Below are positions 9,398 through 17,518 of a DNA stretch of 64,000 bases, one piece after another; positions within the stretch are counted from its first letter, which is position 1; each line of letters starts with the position of its first letter. This DNA comes from Acidobacteriota bacterium. Its GTDB lineage: Bacteria; Acidobacteriota; Terriglobia; Terriglobales; Acidobacteriaceae. The position numbers and the translations under genes were made by a program. The DNA is taken from contig QIAU01000124.1 in the NCBI GenBank assembly GCA_003225055.1, forward strand, positions 155,778 through 219,777, given 5' to 3'. The notes beneath the pieces were generated by a model that was given only the letters and a program-made list of their open reading frames with translations, had not been told where the DNA came from and made no database searches.

Positions 9398-11275
9398 CTA
9401 GCCCTTTAGAGGACGGGTGGACAGGCCCGAACCTGGCGCGGCCGCAGCCGGGCTATGCGGGTGTCCATGACAAGTCAGGGTGCACGAGTTGGTGTAGCGA
9501 TCGTAGGAAATGGGAGCCGCCCCATTGGGTGCAACCACGTTGACATCAAAATTGACCATTCTTTCTCCCGAAGCGTTTCCACTCTGCGCCCCCATGCCGT
9601 GCGCCGTATGGCAGGTGGAACAGGAGAAGCCATCATTAATGTGCCTGCCATGTTCGCTGAAACTTGTGTTCGCCAGGATCTGATCGAGGTCGTGGCACTT
9701 CCCGCACAAGGCATAGGGCCCGTTAACCGTGAGATCAGGATTGGGAAAAAGGTTTGTCATCCACTGTCCCGGAGCCGGAGCTTGGCCCAGCTCGTAGCGA
9801 CGCTCCAAAATGTGGAAGAATTTCGATCCGTGAGGGCCATTGGGTCCAGCGCCGCCAAATTCCCGATTGTCATCGCTGTTGTGGCAGTCGGTGCACAGAA
9901 TGCGCGGGCCCATCGCGCGCGCGGAGCTGGTTCCATCCAGATTCAACATCTGGCTGCGCAAGCTCGGCTGCGGCAGGACGCTGCTCCGCTCATGCATCAC
10001 CGGGTGGCTCGAGGAGGAGGAGGGGCTGAACTCCGGGATCAGGTTCAGAGGATCAGCAGCGGTGACTTGCCGAACGGGAAGGTAACCATACTTTGCCGCA
10101 TTCGTCGCCTTTCCTGAACTGGTGCCGTGGCAACGCAGACAGTTTTCGAACTGGTTGAGAGCAGGGCTGAGAACCGTGATGCCATCCGCCGAGCTGATGC
10201 CCACCGCTCCGGCCTGCGATGGACGCATGCCGGGAGGCGGGCCCAGCATGGTGGCCGGCATCGAGCTGTGCGGATTGTGGCAGTCGACGCAGGTGGCGTG
10301 ACGGTTGTTATTCAGCAGTGCGGTCTCGGCTCGGTCATGGGTGTAATTTCCCGACGGGAAAGGATGGCCACCCTTGGCAAATTCCGAGAAAACATCTGGA
10401 GCGGGGGGCGACATGCCCAGCCCGCCGTTGTGGCAGTTGAGGCAGGCCTGCTCGTCGGCACCGCGCAACAGACGAGCCTGTCCGGCCGCGTTGTGCGGCA
10501 TGTGGCAGGACACGCAGGCATTCTCGGCGACCGTCGGGTAGCCGCCAACATAGGGCTGATTCAAAGTGCGGTTTGTGGCGGTGGCGTGAATGTTCACCGG
10601 CCAGTTGGCAAGGAAGTTCGGCTGGCCATTTACGATGCGGCTGGGATCGTGACACGCCAGGCAGAGCTGGCCGCCGGTGTTGTCGCGAACCAGGAACTTG
10701 CCCACCGTGTGGTCGCGGGCCTGGGAGTGGGCATCGTGGCAGGTAGTGCACTCCACTGTGTTCTTAACCAGCTTGACCGCCGGATCCTTCGTGCTCGGCG
10801 ACGAGTTGAACAGCTGAGGAGCGATCTCGGGCGAATCGACGAGCGGTACCTTCATGCTGAAGGGATGCGAGTTTCGCAGGTCGGAACCAAACTTGGTGCC
10901 GGTGCCCATCGCGCCGCTCATGGTCATCTTGCCGAAGGCGACAGTCTGTCCGGGCGCGACCGTGCCATCATGACAGCTCAGGCAGAGCTTACTGGACGTG
11001 TTAACTGCAGGTTGAATGAGCTTCTGGTGGTAGGTCGTGCTTCCGTAGCCGCTGTATGCATTGACAGAGAGCGTTTGGTTCCACAGCGGCTGACCAGCGA
11101 GCGCGGAATGCGGAGCGTGGCAGTACAGGCACGATGCCGAGACCGTTCCCTTGACGGGCGAGATTCCTGCGGGCGTCAGGTCATGCACGCCGAGCTGGTC
11201 ACCCGGAATCTGTCCCCAGGCGGCTCCCCCTACCAAGACCAGCAATAGGAAAGGGCAAAGTAGTGTCCTGGTCAT
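9398..11275 (-). CDS. Secreted 12-haem c-type cytochrome built from tetrahaem modules
   Basis: A 625-residue protein with a signal peptide and twelve haem sites: eleven CXXCH (starting at about residues 49, 98, 176, 205, 254, 278, 329, 379, 461, 524 and 552) and one CX3CH (CTLTCH at 598). The sites form groups of four. Module 1 reads CLYCHAPH, LWNQ, CLSCHDG, NSHP, ECTTCHDAH, CLACH. Module 2 reads CVSCHMPH, CLNCHNGG, HPF, CVDCHNPH, CLRCH. Module 3 is looser. Module 1 has the same motif order as the separate tetrahaem protein at 15280-16143. Its start overlaps the end of the upstream NHL gene by four bases. Likely an outer-surface or outer-membrane-associated electron conductor; no catalytic site is recognisable. 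Confidence 0.9.
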   Translation of the reverse strand: MTRTLLCPFLLLVLVGGAAWGQIPGDQLGVHDLTPAGISPVKGTVSASCLYCHAPHSALAGQPLWNQTLSVNAYSGYGSTTYHQKLIQPAVNTSSKLCLSCHDGTVAPGQTVAFGKMTMSGAMGTGTKFGSDLRNSHPFSMKVPLVDSPEIAPQLFNSSPSTKDPAVKLVKNTVECTTCHDAHSQARDHTVGKFLVRDNTGGQLCLACHDPSRIVNGQPNFLANWPVNIHATATNRTLNQPYVGGYPTVAENACVSCHMPHNAAGQARLLRGADEQACLNCHNGGLGMSPPAPDVFSEFAKGGHPFPSGNYTHDRAETALLNNNRHATCVDCHNPHSSMPATMLGPPPGMRPSQAGAVGISSADGITVLSPALNQFENCLRCHGTSSGKATNAAKYGYLPVRQVTAADPLNLIPEFSPSSSSSHPVMHERSSVLPQPSLRSQMLNLDGTSSARAMGPRILCTDCHNSDDNREFGGAGPNGPHGSKFFHILERRYELGQAPAPGQWMTNLFPNPDLTVNGPYALCGKCHDLDQILANTSFSEHGRHINDGFSCSTCHTAHGMGAQSGNASGERMVNFDVNVVAPNGAAPISYDRYTNSCTLTCHGHPHSPAAAAPGSGLSTRPLKG

Positions 11276-12357
11276 GGTCTTGCTCCCCGGACCTGCTGCT
11301 TAGCCGCCTCGTATCGCAGCACTTGAATACGGCGATTGAACGAGTCGACGACGTAGATCTGGTCGTCACGATTGATGAATAGCCCGGCTGGCAGTTGGAA
11401 TTCCTCCGGACCCGTGCCGCTTCCGCCGAAGTAGTAGAGGAGACGTCCCTCGCGATCAAAGACGTGAACCATGTCTCCCAATCCGTCCACGACGTACAGG
11501 TTGCGCTCGCTGTCGATTGCGATCCCTTTCGGACGGAAGAAATTTAGGTTCTCGGGATCGGCGCCGCCGAGCACGGTGCGAACGTGGCCCTCGAGATCAA
11601 GGATCTGGATGCGAAAATTCATGGCATCGACGACATAGAGTTCGTGGTCAACCAGCTTTAACTCGGTGGGGAAGTTGAATTCACCTCCCGCCGCACCATT
11701 GGTACCGATCGTCTTCAGCACCGAGCCCTCGATGTCGAGCACGAAAATCTTTTGCCGCACAGTGTCGGTGACGTAGATCCGCTGCGCGGCGTCATCAATG
11801 GCAATTCCGGTGGGGCGTTTGAAGAATCCTTCGCCGCCTTTGAGGCTCCCGATGGCACGGCGGAAGTTACTGTCAGCGTCGAAGACGAAAATTTTGCCGG
11901 CCTCTGAGTCGGTGACATAGAAGTTGTCATGGCTGTCGACGGCGACGCATTGGGGGGCGCGGAAGGACTCTTTGCCATCGCGAAAGATGAATTTGTACTT
12001 CTGACGTGCGAAGTCAAAGACGTGTACCGCCGGGATGCCAGGGTCGGTCACGATCACGCGACCGCGCGAATCGACTGCGACGCTGTAGGGCCGGACCAGG
12101 TTATGTACTTCGGGCGGGCCGGCAACCAGGTCAAGTACCCTCGTCCAGAAGCCGCGCTTGAGTTTCACGTCCCGATCGGAGGCGAAGCTGCGCTCATACC
12201 GCAGGCTTCGTCCACCGGACAGGGCGAGTTCCGGCACGTTCACCGGCGGCATCTCCTTGTTCGGATGGCTGGCTGCGGTCGATAGCCCCTGCACAGTAAG
12301 CACCAGTGCGGCGATTGCGCAGAGATTCCCGAATCGGGTTGGCAACATCGTCCCCAT
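11272..12357 (-). CDS. Exported NHL-repeat beta-propeller protein (first of two)
   Basis: A 361-residue protein with a signal peptide (CAIAALVLTVQGLSTAA) and a run of six NHL repeats. Each has the pattern hydrophobic-A-V/I-D-(S/D)-x-G/D...(I/L)YV(T/V)D...I-x-V-(L/F)-D, for example PYSVAVDSRGRVIVTD, GIAIDDAAQRIYVTD and GIAIDSERNLYVVDGLGD. The repeats fill a six-bladed propeller, a fold used for protein or ligand binding, without enzyme motifs. Start and stop overlap both neighbours (one base with the beta-barrel gene, four with the 12-haem gene), so all three are translated as a unit. NHL proteins recur beside filament-forming cytochromes in Geobacter, which suggests an assembly or docking role. 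Confidence 0.85.
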   Translation of the reverse strand: MGTMLPTRFGNLCAIAALVLTVQGLSTAASHPNKEMPPVNVPELALSGGRSLRYERSFASDRDVKLKRGFWTRVLDLVAGPPEVHNLVRPYSVAVDSRGRVIVTDPGIPAVHVFDFARQKYKFIFRDGKESFRAPQCVAVDSHDNFYVTDSEAGKIFVFDADSNFRRAIGSLKGGEGFFKRPTGIAIDDAAQRIYVTDTVRQKIFVLDIEGSVLKTIGTNGAAGGEFNFPTELKLVDHELYVVDAMNFRIQILDLEGHVRTVLGGADPENLNFFRPKGIAIDSERNLYVVDGLGDMVHVFDREGRLLYYFGGSGTGPEEFQLPAGLFINRDDQIYVVDSFNRRIQVLRYEAAKQQVRGARP

Positions 12358-14192
12358 TAGAAAAAATTGAAATGCCGTGTAACCCCCGCAAACACCGCCT
12401 GATAGGTTGCGGGTACGCCTGCCCCTGCGCCGATCCCTTGGTACAGGTAGCTGTACCCGACGACAAAGTGCATTTGTCGGAAGTAGTAATCGGCGATGAA
12501 ATCCGACTGTTTTACCCGGTTCTCAGAGACTATGAAAGCGTTCTGCGTGTGGTAGTTGGTACGCAGATAATCGCCAGAAATATTGAGGCGGCCTGTGGGG
12601 TGGACAGACGCCGCCAACGAATAGGTATTCCCCCCATACAGAATCAACAGGCTCGGAGGGACGATCGGCAGCGGGCCCGGCGTCGTCACCAATCCGGTTC
12701 CCGTCTGGATTGCATTCCCGCTGGACCGGGCATAACTACCGGAGAACGACACCCGCCTGCTGGCGATCGAAGAACTGTAGTTGTGCGCAAATGTGCTGGA
12801 GTCAGCGACAGAATCAAGGGCGTTCTGGCTTCCGCCGGCAGTCAGGTTCCAGCGCCAGCTGCCGAGCATCCGGTTCAGGCTCACACCGTATCCGCATCCC
12901 GATTGGGTGTAGCTGGCAAGCGCACTCTGAACGTTGCGGGAGTAGTGGAATGAACTGCTTGCCGACCAGGCGCCGAGGCGCCGGGAGTAACTGATCGATT
13001 CCGTGGTCCCGGTCTGATCATCACCGGCGACACTGGATGTGTACCGTGAAACACCGGCATAGAGGCCCACCATCCCAGACCACATTGCCCGAGAATAGTT
13101 AGCGCCTCCGCTGTAGAGATCAGAGGTCACCTGGTAGCCGAAGATGTCCTGGCGGCGCTGGTCGGCCCATCCCTGGAGCCGGAATTGCTGGGTGATGGCG
13201 TAGGTGGCAACTTCGCTGATGTCCAGCGAGCTGGAGGAATGGTGCGCGGTTTCCCTCACAGCTCCCGGCGCCGTCGGCAAAACCGACTCCAACAACGAGG
13301 CTGCCAGGTTATCGGTGTAACCGACGTTCATTCCGAGGGACAGACGGGAGATGGGATTCATGGTGGCGCTCGTGGTGACGCTGTCAAACGTCTCCTCGAT
13401 CGGAACACCGGCGAAATCTGAAGAGTAGTTGGTCCGATTCAGGTTGGTTTGAAAATTCCCGTTGAAGGGCAGGCGATGCGACAGGTTAAACTGGGTGGTG
13501 TTCTGGCCGGTGTTTGCGGTCAGTAACTCGGAAAAGTCCGTGATCTCCGGCAGCTTCTGGGAAATGCGATTGTTGAGGTAGGACGCATTCATGACGAAGC
13601 CGTGAAACTGGTAACCCGAGCCCACCGTGAATGTGCGGAAATCGTTCTTCCCGCTTGTCCCCGTGCCCAGCACCTCCGATGTGCCGTCGCCAAAGTTGTA
13701 GCCTACTTCCAGGGAAGGATAGTCGGGAAACGAGAACGCCCAACCCACGCCGAAACTCTGGCCTTGTCCGTGTGTCCGGTAGGTGCCCGCATTGGGAAGC
13801 CCGAACTCACCTTCCCGGTTGTACGTCTTGCTGTAGCTGAAAGAGCCGGGCGTATGACCGCCGCTGAACAGCCGCACGGCGGCGCTCACGCCACTGGAGT
13901 CGAAGACCGAGCGATAATTGGAATTCAGGCGCGACTGGCCGTAATAGGGCGCGGCGTAAAAACTGAAGAAGTTAGGATTGTAATAATAGCCTTTTAGATT
14001 GCCGGCGCCGCCGAAATTCAAGTTGTGGGCACCGGGAATGCGATCGCCGAATGACCCGTTATAACCGAAGGAGGCGTCAGCATCCAGATTCAGGCTCAGG
14101 TTGTCGCCGACGGTAACCTGCCCCCAGGCACTCAAAGTGCACGCCACCCCCAGAGTACCGATCCAAACGAGTTGTCGTAATCCTGGTCGCAC
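12357..14192 (-). CDS. Large outer-membrane beta-barrel, candidate electron-conduit porin
   Basis: A 611-residue protein with a signal peptide (WIGTLGVACTLSAWG). Almost the whole mature chain alternates polar and hydrophobic residues with many Tyr/Phe/Asn/Ser (for example YYYNPNFFSFYAAPYYGQ). It ends in a C-terminal aromatic residue (FNFF), the hallmark of a protein inserted by the BAM machinery. About 20-26 strands fit the length, similar to MtrB/PioB-type and Geobacter Omb-type porins that hold multihaem cytochromes. There is no plug domain or TonB box. Overlap with the NHL gene and an 8-base gap after the isomerase gene place it at the centre of the cytochrome block. The conduit role is inferred from context. 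Confidence 0.75.
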   Translation of the reverse strand: MRPGLRQLVWIGTLGVACTLSAWGQVTVGDNLSLNLDADASFGYNGSFGDRIPGAHNLNFGGAGNLKGYYYNPNFFSFYAAPYYGQSRLNSNYRSVFDSSGVSAAVRLFSGGHTPGSFSYSKTYNREGEFGLPNAGTYRTHGQGQSFGVGWAFSFPDYPSLEVGYNFGDGTSEVLGTGTSGKNDFRTFTVGSGYQFHGFVMNASYLNNRISQKLPEITDFSELLTANTGQNTTQFNLSHRLPFNGNFQTNLNRTNYSSDFAGVPIEETFDSVTTSATMNPISRLSLGMNVGYTDNLAASLLESVLPTAPGAVRETAHHSSSSLDISEVATYAITQQFRLQGWADQRRQDIFGYQVTSDLYSGGANYSRAMWSGMVGLYAGVSRYTSSVAGDDQTGTTESISYSRRLGAWSASSSFHYSRNVQSALASYTQSGCGYGVSLNRMLGSWRWNLTAGGSQNALDSVADSSTFAHNYSSSIASRRVSFSGSYARSSGNAIQTGTGLVTTPGPLPIVPPSLLILYGGNTYSLAASVHPTGRLNISGDYLRTNYHTQNAFIVSENRVKQSDFIADYYFRQMHFVVGYSYLYQGIGAGAGVPATYQAVFAGVTRHFNFF

Positions 14193-14200
14193 GATTTCAC

Positions 14201-15190
14201 CTAGGAGAACTCTTCCACCTTTGCGGTCTCGCGCAGACGTCGATTGAGAGCAGCGCGCAACTGGTCGACACGCCTGGCCCTAAGGTCTTTCAGAATCTGC
14301 GTCTGCACTGCCGCGAGGGGCAATTGCCGGGCGGCATCCAGACGATTGAGGCGAACGATGCAGTAGGAGTTCTCCGCCTTAATCACGTCGCTCACTTGTC
14401 CGGGCTTCATGCCGAAGACGACTCGAGCGACAGGCGGCGGCATCTTTTCTTCTTCGATCGCGCCGTGGTCGCCCATCATGACCCGCCACTCGTCCTCGGA
14501 AATCTTTTCGGCAAGACTGCCGAATTCCTCGGCATTCTTAGTGGCCCTAGCCTGACGCAACGCGTCATTGGCGCGGCGGCGCGAGCCAGCCTGTTCGAAG
14601 GCCGTGGCCTCGTCGGGAATGACGATCGAGATGGTCTGGATCGATGCTTTTCGAGGCACGTGGAATTTGCCTGAATTCTCGTCGTAATAGGCGCGAACCT
14701 CGGCATCGCTGACCCGCGACTTGCGCGTCACCTCCAGATCCAACAGATCGTCGATCAGAAGCGAGCGCCGAATCTTTTTGCGCAGAGTTTGCTGCGTGCC
14801 ACGGAACTCGGAGACCAGGAAGGCGTGAAAATCGGCGCCGGAATCAAACTGCTTTTTGAAGTCGGTTATGGCGCGGCTCAGCCTGGTCGCGCTGATCTTC
14901 ATGTTTCGTCGCTGGGCTTCCTGGTAGACCAGTTCCTCGAACTCGATCATTTCGAGGGCGCCCTTGCGGAGGCCCGCTTCCAGGGTCTGGGGAACTTTTC
15001 CCCCGTGCTGGCGGGCGTAGGGAAACATGACCAGCATCTCGCGCATCAAGTCAACCTCGGTAAGGGCCACGCCATTCACGCGCGCGACGGTCTTGCCGGT
15101 CGCCGCCGAATCCGACCTTGCCTTGGCTTGCGCCCAAGCCGGGGAGGCCGAGAGAAATAAAACAGCGAGAGTCGTGAGATAGAGTTTCAT
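14201..15190 (-). CDS. Periplasmic parvulin-like peptidyl-prolyl isomerase/chaperone
   Basis: A 329-residue protein with a signal peptide (YLTTLAVLFLSASPAWAQA). An N-terminal SurA/PrsA-like helical chaperone region follows (VNGVALTEVDLMREMLVM, then YQEAQRRNMKISATRLSRAI). A parvulin-like domain covers about residues 175-285, with the conserved end MKPGQVSDVIKAENSYCIV. The region around VMMGDHGAIEEEKMPPPVARVVFG corresponds to the GDLG...P..F core of parvulins. It lies eight bases upstream of the beta-barrel gene, and a SurA-like factor is just what a large beta-barrel or an exported cytochrome would need for folding. Confidence 0.85.
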   Translation of the reverse strand: MKLYLTTLAVLFLSASPAWAQAKARSDSAATGKTVARVNGVALTEVDLMREMLVMFPYARQHGGKVPQTLEAGLRKGALEMIEFEELVYQEAQRRNMKISATRLSRAITDFKKQFDSGADFHAFLVSEFRGTQQTLRKKIRRSLLIDDLLDLEVTRKSRVSDAEVRAYYDENSGKFHVPRKASIQTISIVIPDEATAFEQAGSRRRANDALRQARATKNAEEFGSLAEKISEDEWRVMMGDHGAIEEEKMPPPVARVVFGMKPGQVSDVIKAENSYCIVRLNRLDAARQLPLAAVQTQILKDLRARRVDQLRAALNRRLRETAKVEEFS

Positions 15191-15240
15191 AGTCGTCTTA
15201 CAATCTGTAGCCCACAGTTCAGCTGTCGATTGAAGAACAG

Positions 15241-15263
15241 GGGGAGGGGCTTCATCCCTCCCC
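15241..15263 (-). terminator. GC-rich hairpin after the tetrahaem cytochrome gene
   Basis: GGGGAGGG and CCCTCCCC pair perfectly (8 bp) around a 7-base loop, 17 bases beyond the stop codon of the tetrahaem gene in the transcribed direction. The bases after it on the minus strand (TGTTCTTC) are only partly T-rich. It could be a partial terminator that lowers expression of the downstream isomerase/porin genes relative to the tetrahaem gene. Confidence 0.5.
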
Positions 15264-15279
15264 TGATCTCCGTTATGAC

Positions 15280-16143
15280 CTAGAAGGTCACGCTATTGAC
15301 GCCATACGCCTCATTGGACTTGTCGGCATGGCAAGAACGGCAGAACTGCGTCGCCGAGTTGCTAGCCGGGTTCAAGGAGTCATACCAGCCCTTTACGAAG
15401 AAGCGCGTCCTCACCAGACGGCGCGTCGTCGAAGTCGAAGGAATCCTTACCCTTGCCACCGACATCGAGTGGTGATCGTGACAGGTGGTGCACTCGATGT
15501 AGGGCTGGCCATCCGTCGCGGCCACCAGGGAAGCCGGGTGTCCGTAGACGTTGTTGAAGTTGTTGGCCAGAGCGTTGGTGGTGTCCCACGTGATGCGGCC
15601 ATTGGTCACGGTTCCTGGCCAATGGCTTGCTATGGTGGTCCCTCCGATGGTGGTGGAGTCGGGGAGATAAGGAATATCAACCGGATGGCTGTTGGTCAGG
15701 CTGAAGCCCTGATTCAGCCAGGTTGGAGCTGTGTTCACGCCGTCGAGGGTCTCGACGGTGTGTCCTGTCATGCCTTGCACGGTAACGGCGCCGTCATGGC
15801 AGGACAGGCAGACTGCGGTTCGGTACAACTTATCGGTTAACGCGGTGGCACCGGTCCGGTTGGTGAAACCGGCGCTGTTGGCCGGAGTGGTAAAGGTGTT
15901 TCCGGCTTCCGTCGTGTAAGTTTGGTTGATGAAGTCCCGACCCCACAAGATGACTTGACCAGTGCTGGCATCTGACCCGCCATTGCCCTGCGCGCCGCTA
16001 TGCGGAGCATGGCAGGCGATGCAGCCCCGGCCGTTTACGTTGTGGGCCCCGAGGACATCATTGGCGATCGTGAATCCCTGAGCCATGGCCGTCCCGGTAC
16101 AGGCGAGGACAAGCATCAGGATGATCAACGCAAGTTTGTTCAT
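15280..16143 (-). CDS. Secreted tetrahaem c-type cytochrome, OmcE-like filament candidate
   Basis: A 287-residue protein with a signal peptide (ALIILMLVLACTGTAMAQ) and four haem sites: CIACH (41-45), CLSCH (112-116), CTTCH (218-222) and CRSCH (268-272). The motif order CxxCHAPH, LWGR, CLSCHDG, NSHPVDI, ECTTCHDHH, CxxCH resembles the OmcE class of tetrahaem cytochromes, which polymerise into extracellular filaments. Spare histidines (34, 48, 153, 202, 225) can give bis-His ligation. A strong GAGGAGG lies ten bases before the ATG. The gene has its own 115-base upstream spacer and a hairpin after it, as expected for a highly expressed structural subunit. Filament formation is an inference; it could be a soluble extracellular cytochrome. 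Confidence 0.85.
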   Translation of the reverse strand: MNKLALIILMLVLACTGTAMAQGFTIANDVLGAHNVNGRGCIACHAPHSGAQGNGGSDASTGQVILWGRDFINQTYTTEAGNTFTTPANSAGFTNRTGATALTDKLYRTAVCLSCHDGAVTVQGMTGHTVETLDGVNTAPTWLNQGFSLTNSHPVDIPYLPDSTTIGGTTIASHWPGTVTNGRITWDTTNALANNFNNVYGHPASLVAATDGQPYIECTTCHDHHSMSVARVRIPSTSTTRRLVRTRFFVKGWYDSLNPASNSATQFCRSCHADKSNEAYGVNSVTF

Positions 16144-16224
16144 GAATCATGGACCTCCTCGTTGGTTCACACTCACTGCCCTACTGCTTCGAAAACCGGA
16201 TGGAGCCCAGCTTTCGTTTTCCCC

Positions 16225-16241
16225 CCGGCGCTCGTCGCCGG
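16225..16241. other. Hairpin in the spacer before the tetrahaem gene
   Basis: CCGGCG-CTCGT-CGCCGG makes a perfect 6-bp stem in the 115-base gap between the second NHL gene and the tetrahaem gene. No T-run follows on either strand. It may protect or separate the two mRNA parts, and an internal promoter for the tetrahaem gene may lie in the same gap. Confidence 0.35.
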
Positions 16242-16258
16242 TAGGAGAAATTCTCAGA

Positions 16259-17518
16259 TCACGGCTTAAGCTCCGTGCCAGCCGGGGAGGACTGTGGGGA
16301 GGAGGTCATGGACGCGTTCTTTTCGCGACCGGACTTCTCAGTCGCCGCCTCTACGTCCGTGATATAGCGGAAAACCTGGACACGACCCTTGAACTGCTCC
16401 GAAACCAGAACCCGGTTCTGTTTGTCGATAGCTATGCCGGTGGGCAAGATGAACTGTCCCGGCAAAGTCCCATGCATACCGAAGAAGCCGGCCAACCGTC
16501 CTTCGCGATCGAATACCTGCACCCGGTCCATGGAAGTATCCGCAACCCAAATGTGACCGTCGCGGTCGACGGCAAGGCCCTTCGGGCGTCCGAAGGCACC
16601 CGGGCCGTCGCCGGCACGGCCAAACATGCTGATGAAGTTGCCATCGGCATCGAAAATCTGGATGCGGTCGTTCAGGGTGTCGGCCACATAGACGTTTCCG
16701 TTGGCATCGACGGCGACGTTGGTGGGCCGCGCAAACGTCCCGGCATCCTCATCGCCAACTTTAGCGGGCGGACCCCCGATAGTTCGCAGCAGCTTGAAGC
16801 TGTCAGCGTCGAATACTGCAATGTGGTCCTTCACGACATCGGCCACATACAGAAATCGGTTCCGGGTATCCATCGCAATGCCGCTGGGACGCTCCAGCGA
16901 CTCTTGGCCGAAGCTCCCGACGAGGCGATGCGCAGCGTCGAACACGAACACAGTGCGCAGGTGGGAATCGCTCACAAAGAGGCGGTCGTCCTCGTCGATG
17001 GCCAAACCGATGATTTGCTCGAAGTGAACTTCTTTCCCGTTGTGAATGAACTCTACTTTGTCACTCTCGGCGTTGAAGATAAATATCGCGCCCACGTAGG
17101 TGTCGGCCACATAGATCCTGCCCTTGGAGTCCGCAGCTACGCCGTACGGCTCAACCAGGACATGCGGGGGAACGGTGCTGATTTCGTCTACTTGCTTCAC
17201 CCCGGCCAGGCGATCCATCCAGCCTTGTTTCTTCTTGACGGGCTGAACTGGCTCGGCGACCCGCTCACCCCTGAACTGCTGCAGCCAGCGAATGCGTGCG
17301 ATGTCGGGTGGGCGAGGCCAGACCAACTTGCCGATGTCGATGGCTGGCTCGTTGGCAACCGCCTCTCCTTCGGGAACCACGGCCTGCGCCTTCTTCTTTT
17401 TTCCCCCGAAAGCATTCGGCGCGAAGGAAAAAGCTAGAAGTCCGGCCAGAGTCCAAGTCAGCGATTTACGGAACCCTACAGTCGAATTGCGTTGTGCTCG
17501 CGGCATGCTCCTACTCAC
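16259..17518 (-). CDS. Exported NHL-repeat beta-propeller protein (second of two)
   Basis: A 419-residue protein (or 415 from ATG 17506) with a signal segment (LTWTLAGLLAFSFAPNAFG) and then a Lys-rich patch. NHL repeats fill about residues 110-385: GVAADSKGRIYVADTYVG, GLAIDEDDRLFVSDSH, NVAVDANGNVYVADTLND and GLAVDRDGHIWVADTS are clear blades. The C-terminal 35 residues are charged and low in complexity. It is a paralogue of the NHL protein at 11272-12357. Its start lies inside the end of the 16-haem gene (8-base overlap), so it is co-translated with that cytochrome. A binding or assembly role in the cytochrome system is inferred from the context. Confidence 0.85.
   Translation of the reverse strand: MSRSMPRAQRNSTVGFRKSLTWTLAGLLAFSFAPNAFGGKKKKAQAVVPEGEAVANEPAIDIGKLVWPRPPDIARIRWLQQFRGERVAEPVQPVKKKQGWMDRLAGVKQVDEISTVPPHVLVEPYGVAADSKGRIYVADTYVGAIFIFNAESDKVEFIHNGKEVHFEQIIGLAIDEDDRLFVSDSHLRTVFVFDAAHRLVGSFGQESLERPSGIAMDTRNRFLYVADVVKDHIAVFDADSFKLLRTIGGPPAKVGDEDAGTFARPTNVAVDANGNVYVADTLNDRIQIFDADGNFISMFGRAGDGPGAFGRPKGLAVDRDGHIWVADTSMDRVQVFDREGRLAGFFGMHGTLPGQFILPTGIAIDKQNRVLVSEQFKGRVQVFRYITDVEAATEKSGREKNASMTSSPQSSPAGTELKP

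Noticed and set aside
10127..11248. Long plus-strand frame of 373 codons opposite the 12-haem gene
   Set aside because: It is the antisense of a strongly supported cytochrome gene; its Arg/Ala/Gly/Val-rich product has no family features, as expected for the opposite strand of GC-rich coding DNA.
16085..17437. Plus-strand frame of 450 codons opposite the second NHL gene
   Set aside because: It runs antisense to clear NHL repeats, and its regularity only mirrors those repeats.
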